From Chryseobacterium echinoideorum (GTDB lineage: Bacteria; Bacteroidota; Bacteroidia; Flavobacteriales; Weeksellaceae): DNA of 64,000 nt. This document shows, one piece after another, positions 55,782 to 64,000 of the stretch (positions within the stretch are counted from its first letter, which is position 1; every line of letters starts with the position of its first letter). The position numbers were made by a program, and so were the translations under genes. The notes beneath the pieces were generated by a model. It was not told the origin of the DNA and made no database searches. It saw only the letters and a program-made list of their open reading frames with translations. Location: assembly GCF_007474535.1 (NCBI RefSeq), contig NZ_VKNW01000004.1, positions 124,001 to 188,000 of the forward strand, given 5' to 3'.

Positions 55782-58187
55782 TTACTTATTATTTTCTTTT
55801 AACAGAAGTTTTTCCAGCTTCTCCATACGGGATTTCAGATCGCTGATCTCTACTTTTTGTTTAGCAATCTCCTCTTGCTGCTCAATGGTATGTAGATACA
55901 ATTCTTCTATTTTTTCTAATTGCTGGATCGATAATTCTGAAAGGTTAACGGTGTAGCCGTTTTCAGTTTTCAGAACATCTTTGATAGAAGTCACGCCTGG
56001 TAAGTGTTTGTTTTCTTTAATGTAAGCAGCTGTTTCTGCTAATGATTTGAATTTATAATCTTCATTGATCGTAGATGAACCGTCAAAATAATCTTCAAAA
56101 ACGTAGTCAGCATATTTACTTGTATTGGTATAAAATGCCCCTGTAGAAGCCACATCACCGGTAACCGATAATTTTGGAGTGATAGTGGAACCGTTGGATG
56201 TAAAAGGAGCAATAGGTGTTTGTGAACCTATGGAAACATTTCCAGTCTGATAGATAGCAGCAGTATTAGAAGTTGCTTTTGTCGCATCACTTTGGTTTTG
56301 CCATGGTTCTAACGATGATGCTAAACTTCCTGCTGTAACTTTTTTCACAACATTATTGTTTACTACCAAAACCTCATCGGTTGCGGTACCTGCTTGTAAA
56401 CCTTCTAATTTTAAAGGGTCAGCCGTAGCTACAATGTGCAAAGTATTACTTGGTGCTGTTGTACCAATACCTACTTTTGTGGCTCCTACAGTTACGCCAG
56501 CATAGGTACCCGGTAAGGCTCCTAATACCATACTGTTGCTTTGGGTTACTGATCCATAAGCACCTATAACCATGGCATTCGTTAATCCAGCACCCATAGT
56601 AGTACCACGACCTATAGCAATACTGGAGTTGGCATCTGTTACTGCACCAGTTGCTAAAACCCCTTCCCCTGCCTGCGATCCTATAAAAGTATTGAAAGAC
56701 CCTGCTACGTTAGATGCATTAGCACGGTAACCAATTGCCGTATTACCTTCACCTGTTGTATTACTATTTAATGCATTAGAACCAATAGCCGCATTTCGTC
56801 TTCCTGTGTTTTCAACCAAAGTATTATCACCCACTGCCATATTATTCTGTCCTGTGACATTTTTTTGCAATGCAAATGCACCTATAGCGGTGTTGTTTTG
56901 TGCTGTATTCTGGCTTAACGCATGGTTACCAATGGCAGTTACTCTATCGCCCGTAGTGCCCATACCTGCCTGATACCCTAAAGTGGTTTTGTATAGACCT
57001 TGAGCACCAACTGTATTGGTATTATCATCGCCAATATATCCAGCCCTTTCGCCATTTACCCTAAACTCTAAAGCTACTTTATTTGCACTTGTAGTACCTA
57101 AGAAATTGGTTCCTGCAACAATATCTGTATTACCTGTAATATGCCAATCGTTATTTTGTATCAGGTCTGAAACATTTTGCCACGAAAGCTGTGCTCCCGT
57201 AGTTAGTGTAGGTAAAGCACCATCGGTTACCAACACCTGGCCCGCTGTACCATTGTTTTGCGGGAAGGTATAATTGCCTGACGGAGACATAATACCTCCA
57301 TATTTAAGGGTTACTCCATTTGTTTTATCGACATGCAGTCTGGTTGCTGTGATTGCTGCAGTGTTTTCGCTAAGCAATACCACCTTTTCATTTCCATCAG
57401 TTGCGCCATTGCTTCCTACGATGACCGCATTTGTTACAGTGGAATTGCCTGTTCTCATTTCTGCTCTTGATCCGGGTCCGGGAGTAACATTAGCGCCCAC
57501 GCTTGCTGTTCCTTCGGCTCCTTTCGCCTCTATTGTAGTCCCGCTACCAGTAGAACCAGAGTATGAAGATAATAAGCCATAATTATTAGCAGCCAATACG
57601 TCTGTGTTATCAGCAGAACCCATTAAATTTATAGGTATTCCAAAAAAATCGGTATTATTGGTTTCTAAAATGCTGTATGTGCCTGCATTATTCACAACTG
57701 ACTTTACATCCCCTTTTACCTCGAATTGCTTCCCGGATACCGCGTCAGTATCAGAGAAACCTACGGCTACTTTTCCTTGTTGGTAGATATTTTCTGAATT
57801 GGTTGTAGCTTGTGTGCTTGTATTCTGTATGTACCAAGGTTCTGTATCAACTGCTGCTGTACCGCTTCCAAATTTTTGCCAAACTAAATTGTTATCAAAA
57901 TAATAATAACCCGGTGATGTAATATTTACGGTTTTAGGAGTTGATGTACCAACTGCTGCGGTTGCATAGACGATGGTTCCGATCTGAGGGGTATCATACT
58001 GGGTATCTGCCGATTTTATTTGGTCTCCTGTAAGTCTAGGAGCAATGATCCCTTCGGGTTTTGTACCGTTTGTAGTTTTTGCCGTAACGTCTAAAGTTGC
58101 TTTCGGGGTTTCATTGTTAATACCTACCTGCGAGTAAGCTGCTGAGCTTAATAATAAAGCTCCTAAAAAAATGATATTTTTTTTCAT
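55782..58187 (-). CDS. Large exported surface protein with S74-like tail and coiled coil
   Basis: An 801-residue exported protein, first gene of the - strand surface run. The signal peptide MKKNIIFLGALLLSSAAYSQ is followed by the VGINNETPKATLDV domain. The middle carries repeated GxxNTAIGxxA-type units (HALSQNTAQNNTAIGAFALQ, then KNVTGQNNMAVGDNTLVENT), which recall trimeric adhesin head repeats. Near the C-terminus are YVFEDYF..YKFKSLAETAA and KENKHLPGVTSIKDV, like the endosialidase-type intramolecular chaperone (peptidase S74) region in Bacteroidota tail-fibre-like proteins, and a final coiled coil (LYLHTIEQQEEIAKQKVEIS). The N-terminus is closely like the protein at 43594. Confidence 0.8.
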   Translation of the reverse strand: MKKNIIFLGALLLSSAAYSQVGINNETPKATLDVTAKTTNGTKPEGIIAPRLTGDQIKSADTQYDTPQIGTIVYATAAVGTSTPKTVNITSPGYYYFDNNLVWQKFGSGTAAVDTEPWYIQNTSTQATTNSENIYQQGKVAVGFSDTDAVSGKQFEVKGDVKSVVNNAGTYSILETNNTDFFGIPINLMGSADNTDVLAANNYGLLSSYSGSTGSGTTIEAKGAEGTASVGANVTPGPGSRAEMRTGNSTVTNAVIVGSNGATDGNEKVVLLSENTAAITATRLHVDKTNGVTLKYGGIMSPSGNYTFPQNNGTAGQVLVTDGALPTLTTGAQLSWQNVSDLIQNNDWHITGNTDIVAGTNFLGTTSANKVALEFRVNGERAGYIGDDNTNTVGAQGLYKTTLGYQAGMGTTGDRVTAIGNHALSQNTAQNNTAIGAFALQKNVTGQNNMAVGDNTLVENTGRRNAAIGSNALNSNTTGEGNTAIGYRANASNVAGSFNTFIGSQAGEGVLATGAVTDANSSIAIGRGTTMGAGLTNAMVIGAYGSVTQSNSMVLGALPGTYAGVTVGATKVGIGTTAPSNTLHIVATADPLKLEGLQAGTATDEVLVVNNNVVKKVTAGSLASSLEPWQNQSDATKATSNTAAIYQTGNVSIGSQTPIAPFTSNGSTITPKLSVTGDVASTGAFYTNTSKYADYVFEDYFDGSSTINEDYKFKSLAETAAYIKENKHLPGVTSIKDVLKTENGYTVNLSELSIQQLEKIEELYLHTIEQQEEIAKQKVEISDLKSRMEKLEKLLLKENNK

Positions 58188-58389
58188 TTTAAAATTGTTT
58201 TTTTTAAAAAATTGTTAATTAGTGCATTCACGGTATCTGCTTTGTTTTACACACGAACACACAAATAGTTTATCTGTTAATTAAGATTGGCTACGCCGAA
58301 CCGCACTCCCTTTGCTTCAATTTGCTCTGAACAACATTGCAATTGAATGAAGGATGTGTTTTTTTGAGAATTTATATTTGCTATTGCTT

Positions 58390-58992
58390 CTAAGCCTTTG
58401 GTGGCGGGCGAATGTGCATTTGCCAATGACAAATTTCATTGGCAAAAGACATTATATATTTAGAATTGTGTTTTTCCCGGAAAGGAATATAGAAAGAAAT
58501 TTGATACTGTACCGTTAATGCCACAAATCTGAATTGTGAATTTGTGGTAGGTACCGTTATACTATTTTCTCCGCTTCCTGAGAAAATAGTATTAGACTCA
58601 AAAGGAAGATACGTGAACCTGGCTTTAACCGTATATTTTTCTCCTTCTATTTTGGGTTTAGCAATGGTTTGCTTTTTTGGAAGAGCTTTTGCAAGCTGAT
58701 GTCCTGTATTATTTTTTGCTGTTTTTACAATCTCTACATTTCCGTGGATCTCCTGAGTGTTGTAAAAAGTAGTACCTTCTGATATATAGATTTTTGCAGT
58801 CTCAACCTTCGATTTCAGGGAAAGAGTGTCTTGTAAAGATTCTGAAATTTTATTTTCTGTATTTTCTACCTCAACATTTGCACTTGGATGTGCAAATATT
58901 AAAATTGTAGAAGCGAAGAAAATGGGAAACAGCAAAACCCTTGCACAAAATGCAACATAAGTTTTGCTGTTAAATAAATAAATTTTCTTCAT
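58390..58992 (-). CDS. Exported hypothetical protein
   Basis: A 200-residue protein with an N-terminal hydrophobic segment (VLLFPIFFASTILIFAHPSA). The mature part includes AKIYISEGTTFYNTQEIHGN and ALPKKQTIAKPKIEGEKYTV. I see no known domain. It lies on the same strand upstream of the surface operon and is divergent to the AraC-TPR gene. Confidence 0.55.
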   Translation of the reverse strand: MKKIYLFNSKTYVAFCARVLLFPIFFASTILIFAHPSANVEVENTENKISESLQDTLSLKSKVETAKIYISEGTTFYNTQEIHGNVEIVKTAKNNTGHQLAKALPKKQTIAKPKIEGEKYTVKARFTYLPFESNTIFSGSGENSITVPTTNSQFRFVALTVQYQISFYIPFREKHNSKYIMSFANEICHWQMHIRPPPKA

Positions 58993-59377
58993 TTGGATTT
59001 AATAAAAGAGGAGAATACAACTCTTGTATATCATCAAATAATAAAGCAATATTATAGCTTAATTCTTGCAGCTGAAAGAATAGTATGTAAGGTTTTCCGA
59101 AAAGCTAACAACGAGGCTATCCGAAAAACGAATTAAAGACAGAATAAACCACTGATTATCAATGGATAAAAAAACAATAATATTCAAATAATATCTTACA
59201 GAAAATCCAGATCTCGCAAATACACACTGCTTAAAAACAGGTGCTTTTATACAAAATTTATTATCGTTATATTTACATTATAATTTTATTTGTGATAAAT
59301 TGCAGACTACTAATATCAGTAATTTCTGCCTTGCATTTCTGCATGCTATTAATTTAAAAACACATAAAATGCACCTT
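58993..59377. other. Divergent intergenic region of the surface regulator
   Basis: About 385 bases between the gene read leftward from 58992 and the regulator from 59378. It should hold both promoters, but I see no certain TAnnTTTG box. ATTTTATTTGTG near 59281-59294 is the closest. Confidence 0.3.
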
Positions 59378-60985
59378 ATGAAAAATCTTTATTATTTACT
59401 ATTCTGTATGATTTTCGGAATCACTTATTCCCAAAACTCTGAGAAACTCATTACAAAAGCAAAAATTGATTACTATATAGAAGAAGCAGGAAAATTATCG
59501 GCAACAAATCCTACAAAAGCAATAGCCATTTCTAACAATGCATACCGCCTTTCTAAAATTATAGATTATAAAAACGGGATGAAGAAAAGCGGCAATATTC
59601 TGATGGCAAAATATTTCGATGCCGGAAATTTTAAAAAAGTTATTGAAATTAGTAAAGATGCAGAAAAATTATCCTTAGAAACTGATGATTATGAAATTCT
59701 CTCCAATTCTTACAGACTAAGAGCATCTTCTTTTACGGAATTGGGTTTTAATGATGATAGTTATAAAGAATTTTTAAAAGCTCTTGCTGTTGCCGATAAA
59801 ATAGAACGTAAAAATTATAAATTTTACCAAAAATCACTCATTTACGTAGGATTAGCTTCTTATAATGCTCATATCAATGCACCACTAGACTCAGTAATTT
59901 ACTATCAGAAAAAAAGTTTGGAAACAGCAATTAAAATGGATGATAGTGAAGATTTTTTGAATAAGAAATATCATAATTTGACATTGGCATATATTAATTT
60001 GGGAATGACAAGTAATGCTTCGAAAAATGTAAAAGATGCAGAAATGTATTTTCTCAAAGCTTTGCAAATATGCAGAAACCCGAAGTATACTGTAGGTAAA
60101 GATCTAGAAGTAACTACTCTGAATGAGTTTGCCTGGTTGTTTTATGATCAAAAAAAATATGATAAGGCAATAAGCAATGCAGTAGAAGCAGAAAAACTTG
60201 AAAGGCAAATTAGCAAGCCTTATATCAGAAGGGATATTTACGAAGTTCTATTCAAAGCACAAGTGGAAATGGGAAAAAAAGAAGAGTCCTCAAAATACAT
60301 GAATCTATATACAAGTCTGAACGACAGTCTGGTAAATGCGGAAAAAAAGACAATAAATACTCCCTCCAAGCATATGGTAGATGAACAAAGGAAGATCAAT
60401 AAGAGTAATATTCAAAAAATTATTATAATATCTTCATTACTTTTTATCCTCCTTATCATAACAGGCTGGTTTTTCTGGCGACGAAATAAAATTTTACTTC
60501 ACAGGAAATATGAAATAATTATAGAATCTATTAAGAATAAAGAGGAAGCAAAGCTAAAGACCATAAATGATGGTGATAGTAATAAAATTATTCACGACAA
60601 CAGCGTTCATATTACTTCTAAGACAAGTGCTATTTTACTGGAAAAATTATCTAAATTTGAAGAAGAACAAGAATTTATCCGGGAAGATATAAGCCATGTT
60701 TACTTAGCAAATTCTCTTAACACCAATACAAAGTATCTTTCAGAAATCATCAAACAACACACCGGCAAGAGCTTCAACAACTACATTAATGGACTTAGAA
60801 TCAATTACATAACAGAGCTACTCTATAAAGAACCTAAATACAGAGAATACAAAATCAGCTATTTAGCAGAAGTTTGCGGTTTTGCCTCAAGAGAAGTTTT
60901 CGCCACGGTTTTCAAAAAAGAAACAGGGGTAAGTCCTTCGTATTTTATATCAAACCTGAGAAACGAAAAACAAGAGGAAGTGTAG
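59378..60985 (+). CDS. AraC-type regulator with periplasmic TPR domain
   Basis: A 535-residue regulator with the same design as the one at 41058. A signal-like start (MKNLYYLLFCMIFGITYSQN) leads to TPR-like helices, a membrane helix near residues 346-365 (IIISSLLFILLIITGWFFW), and an AraC HTH domain from about 437 (VYLANSLNTNTKYLSEIIKQ, EYKISYLAEVCGFASREVFA). It is divergent to the surface-protein operon. ATG 59378 gives the signal peptide; a start upstream in frame is less likely. Confidence 0.85.
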   Translation: MKNLYYLLFCMIFGITYSQNSEKLITKAKIDYYIEEAGKLSATNPTKAIAISNNAYRLSKIIDYKNGMKKSGNILMAKYFDAGNFKKVIEISKDAEKLSLETDDYEILSNSYRLRASSFTELGFNDDSYKEFLKALAVADKIERKNYKFYQKSLIYVGLASYNAHINAPLDSVIYYQKKSLETAIKMDDSEDFLNKKYHNLTLAYINLGMTSNASKNVKDAEMYFLKALQICRNPKYTVGKDLEVTTLNEFAWLFYDQKKYDKAISNAVEAEKLERQISKPYIRRDIYEVLFKAQVEMGKKEESSKYMNLYTSLNDSLVNAEKKTINTPSKHMVDEQRKINKSNIQKIIIISSLLFILLIITGWFFWRRNKILLHRKYEIIIESIKNKEEAKLKTINDGDSNKIIHDNSVHITSKTSAILLEKLSKFEEEQEFIREDISHVYLANSLNTNTKYLSEIIKQHTGKSFNNYINGLRINYITELLYKEPKYREYKISYLAEVCGFASREVFATVFKKETGVSPSYFISNLRNEKQEEV

Positions 60986-61039
60986 TTTCTACCGGATTTG
61001 CCAGTAGTATAAATTTTCATTTGAAAAATTGACTTTATC

Positions 61040-61075
61040 AAAAAGGGATATTTAAAATTTCAAATATCCCTTTTT
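61040..61075. terminator. Bidirectional terminator
   Basis: A 14-bp stem, AAAAAGGGATATTT at 61040-61053 and AAATATCCCTTTTT at 61062-61075, lies between the AraC-TPR gene and the T9SS protein gene, which converge. Confidence 0.85.
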
Positions 61076-61153
61076 AGTATTTCACAAGTATTTACAAGTA
61101 TCCCTTAATGATCGCTTTTTTAAATACTTACTTAAAAAAATCAGATAATAAAT

Positions 61154-62452
61154 CTATTTTTTTATGATCTTAAAAGTTTTAATAGTTCTATCATTTAAAG
61201 TTGCGCTTCCAAGATACATACCTGTATTCAACATAGATACATCAATTTTAGCATTTATTTTATTAATTGGCAGATCTCCGATAACCATTTTCCCGTTTGC
61301 ATCATATATTGATACTGACTTTATTATTATTTCACTTGAAATATTGAGAATATCATGTACTGGGTTTGGATAAATATTAAATTTGAAAGTATTGTCTTTT
61401 ATATCGGTTGTAGAAAGTATTGAATTGTCTAATTTAACAACCCATCCTGCCGCAAATATTGGAGGAACAGAATTATCAAACCCACAGATGTACATACCGT
61501 TTGGCGAAACTCCCATTCCGGTGCCGAGTTTTGTATCAAAAGTAGTTACCTGAATATTTTGAGAAGTTAAAAGATCAGTAAGTAAAATGGGATTTGCCCC
61601 TAAGGATGGATGATAAATGATTGTTTCTCTATCTCCGATCATTCCGCAATATCCTACAGCAACACCATTTTCTGAAACTGACACAAATACCGCATCGGTA
61701 TATCCTGCAGGTGCATTGAAGGATTGATAAACATTAGTATTAATATTATAAATAAAGGCTTTACTTCCTTTATAGCCTACAACTTGCCCTGCATTGTTCA
61801 CATCACCGGCTTCACCATATTCCGGAGTACTAAAATCAATATAATGTAAAACGCCAGATGCATCAAAATATGCAGGCACTCGAAAAGTTCCGGTTCCGAA
61901 TATATCTTCTCGATCTACCCAACCAGCTACAACGCCATTATCATTTACATCTGCTCCGCGACCGTTAGTATAAAGAAGGTCGCCAGTAAGCTTGGTGAGT
62001 GTATTAGTGACTGTATTAAAAATATATGGATAACTGCTTCCTGCATTACCTGATGTCATTTGCCCGGTAACATACGTACTGTTTGCAGAAATTCCTTTTG
62101 CATCTCCGAACCAACTGTTTCCAGGTATATCTCCGGGAAAATATCCAATAGGATTCCAGACTCCATTTTTACGGTAAGCAGCCTGACTTAGATTAGAACC
62201 ATCAACAGCAGTAAAAGGCATGCTTCCTGCTATGTTTTCTATGTTATTCAGTCGGTTTGTTGCATCAGCAACTGGTTCTATCGCTGTACTTGCATTTGTA
62301 TTGTAGTTATAATAACCTCCGGAATGCACGGCATTTCCATTACTATTGATGTCATAAAGACGTGTTCCCCAACCGGTGAGAAGCCTTAGATTAGTCTGAG
62401 CATTCAGGGCGCTTAAAAACAAAAAGACTGTAAGTAAATAAACATTTTTCAT
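61154..62452 (-). CDS. T9SS-sorted secreted protein with HAF-like repeats
   Basis: A 432-residue secreted protein. The signal peptide is MKNVYLLTVFLFLSALNAQT. The body has HAF-type repeats with A/G-rich turns (ANSTYVTGQMTSGNAGSSYP, ADVNDNGVVAGWVDREDIFG, VNNAGQVVGYKGSKAFIYNI, VSENGVAVGYCG). From about residue 355 a type A T9SS sorting domain follows: FNIYPNPVHDILNI then VSIYDANGKMVI and MLNTGMYLGSATLNDRTIKT, so the protein should be exported by the type IX secretion system. Function not known. Confidence 0.85.
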   Translation of the reverse strand: MKNVYLLTVFLFLSALNAQTNLRLLTGWGTRLYDINSNGNAVHSGGYYNYNTNASTAIEPVADATNRLNNIENIAGSMPFTAVDGSNLSQAAYRKNGVWNPIGYFPGDIPGNSWFGDAKGISANSTYVTGQMTSGNAGSSYPYIFNTVTNTLTKLTGDLLYTNGRGADVNDNGVVAGWVDREDIFGTGTFRVPAYFDASGVLHYIDFSTPEYGEAGDVNNAGQVVGYKGSKAFIYNINTNVYQSFNAPAGYTDAVFVSVSENGVAVGYCGMIGDRETIIYHPSLGANPILLTDLLTSQNIQVTTFDTKLGTGMGVSPNGMYICGFDNSVPPIFAAGWVVKLDNSILSTTDIKDNTFKFNIYPNPVHDILNISSEIIIKSVSIYDANGKMVIGDLPINKINAKIDVSMLNTGMYLGSATLNDRTIKTFKIIKK

Positions 62453-62673
62453 GGTAATAAAATTTTGTTAAGTCAAAATTGCGTAATTTATGTCACCAAT
62501 AAAAATTTTTTATGCGAGAAATTCAGAAATTCTTTTACAATTTCTTTATCACATCGTATAATTAGCCACTCCTTAAAAAGTATTTAAAGTATTGATTATT
62601 AATATTTTGAATTTAAAATTGTTAGTATTTTCTTGCAGGATTTCATACAAAAGAACTTTAAAACGTTGCAAAT

Positions 62674-63812
<1,139 letters not shown>

Positions 63813-63814
63813 GA

Positions 63815-64000
63815 GTGATTATTTACAATAAACTGGGTAAAAACCCTGTATTAGCTATAGAAGTTGACGGATATGAGTATCACAAAAAGGAAACTATACA
63901 AAGTAAGAGGGACAAAATGAAAAATGAAATTCTTGAAAGTATAGTTTACCGTTACTTCGTTTTTTCTACAACAGGAAGTGAAGAAAAAAAAGTTGGTTGC
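63815..64000 (+). CDS. Nuclease/helicase C-terminal fragment (partial at window end)
   Basis: Open to the window edge. From VIIYNKLGKNPVLAIEVDGY to FSTTGSEEKKVGC it matches the endonuclease-like (DUF559/Vsr-type) C-terminal domain found on large AAA or UvrD-type proteins. The IEVDGYEYHKKETIQ segment holds the Asp typical of these folds. The front of the gene is missing, replaced by transposase debris, so this is a remnant. The codon before the frame is not a confident start. Confidence 0.5.
   Translation, partial: MIIYNKLGKNPVLAIEVDGYEYHKKETIQSKRDKMKNEILESIVYRYFVFSTTGSEEKKVGC

Overview
The window comes from an AT-rich Bacteroidota genome, most likely a Chryseobacterium-type flavobacterium (Weeksellaceae). 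The reasons are promoter boxes of the TAnnTTTG type, weak ribosome binding sites, a T9SS C-terminal sorting domain, exported proteins that begin MKKNII..QVGINNETPKATLDV, AraC regulators fused to TPR and membrane segments, and families otherwise seen mainly in flavobacteria. Everything here was read from sequence alone. No database search was run.

Layout. (1) 0.1-5.1 kb is a small defence island: a three-gene CBASS operon (CD-NTase, E2-like protein, HNH-SAVED nuclease Cap5), a decayed gene, and an Abi_C-type abortive infection gene with an early stop. (2) 5.2-15.4 kb is housekeeping plus a light/DNA-repair cluster: Ppx, a DUF2867 reductase, RibA, a TetR regulator, an ABC1 kinase, DUF2256, a DASH-type cryptochrome, a photolyase-related protein without iron-sulfur cysteines, TIGR03643, an SDR and a MarR regulator. 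Two copies of an inverted-repeat element bracket the photolyase genes. (3) 15.4-23.2 kb is ordinary core sequence: DUF4142 lipoprotein, NDH-2, aldo/keto reductase, HisS, HRDC protein and SSB, with clear hairpin terminators.

(4) 23.46-28.95 kb is the most unusual stretch. Seven small genes, all on the + strand and mostly of unknown function, are each separated by a 120-200 bp imperfect palindrome that ends in GTT(A/G). In several units the first bases of the unit are the reverse complement of the first bases of the palindrome that closes it. That is the signature of integron gene cassettes and attC sites, but there is no integrase in the window. I read it as a CALIN-like cassette array in a flavobacterium, partly eroded at its right end.

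(5) 29-33.2 kb holds an acyl-CoA dehydrogenase-like protein, a TPP riboswitch controlling a PnuC-family (probably thiamine, PnuT) transporter, and a TIGR01777 reductase. (6) 33.3-41 kb is an accessory block with two broken SDR genes, an aldehyde dehydrogenase, small exported proteins, and a tight three-gene operon: a two-pore-type K+ channel, a bestrophin-like anion channel and an LCIB-type (theta) carbonic anhydrase. (7) 41-61 kb is a cell-surface locus. Two AraC-TPR regulators each lie divergent to genes for QVGINNETP-type exported proteins. The larger set is a minus-strand run of seven exported or associated genes (801, 308, 287, 305, a frameshifted ~155, 1279 and 210 aa), three of which carry C1q-like domains. 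(8) 61-64 kb has a T9SS-sorted HAF-like repeat protein, then a decayed transposase that has interrupted the C-terminal part of a nuclease/helicase-type gene running off the right edge.

Genes that probably work together: the CBASS trio (signal synthesis, E2-like regulation, DNA-cleaving effector); the photolyase cluster, with RibA supplying flavin precursor; the channel/bestrophin/LCIB trio (inorganic carbon or ion handling); and the surface operon with its divergent regulator.
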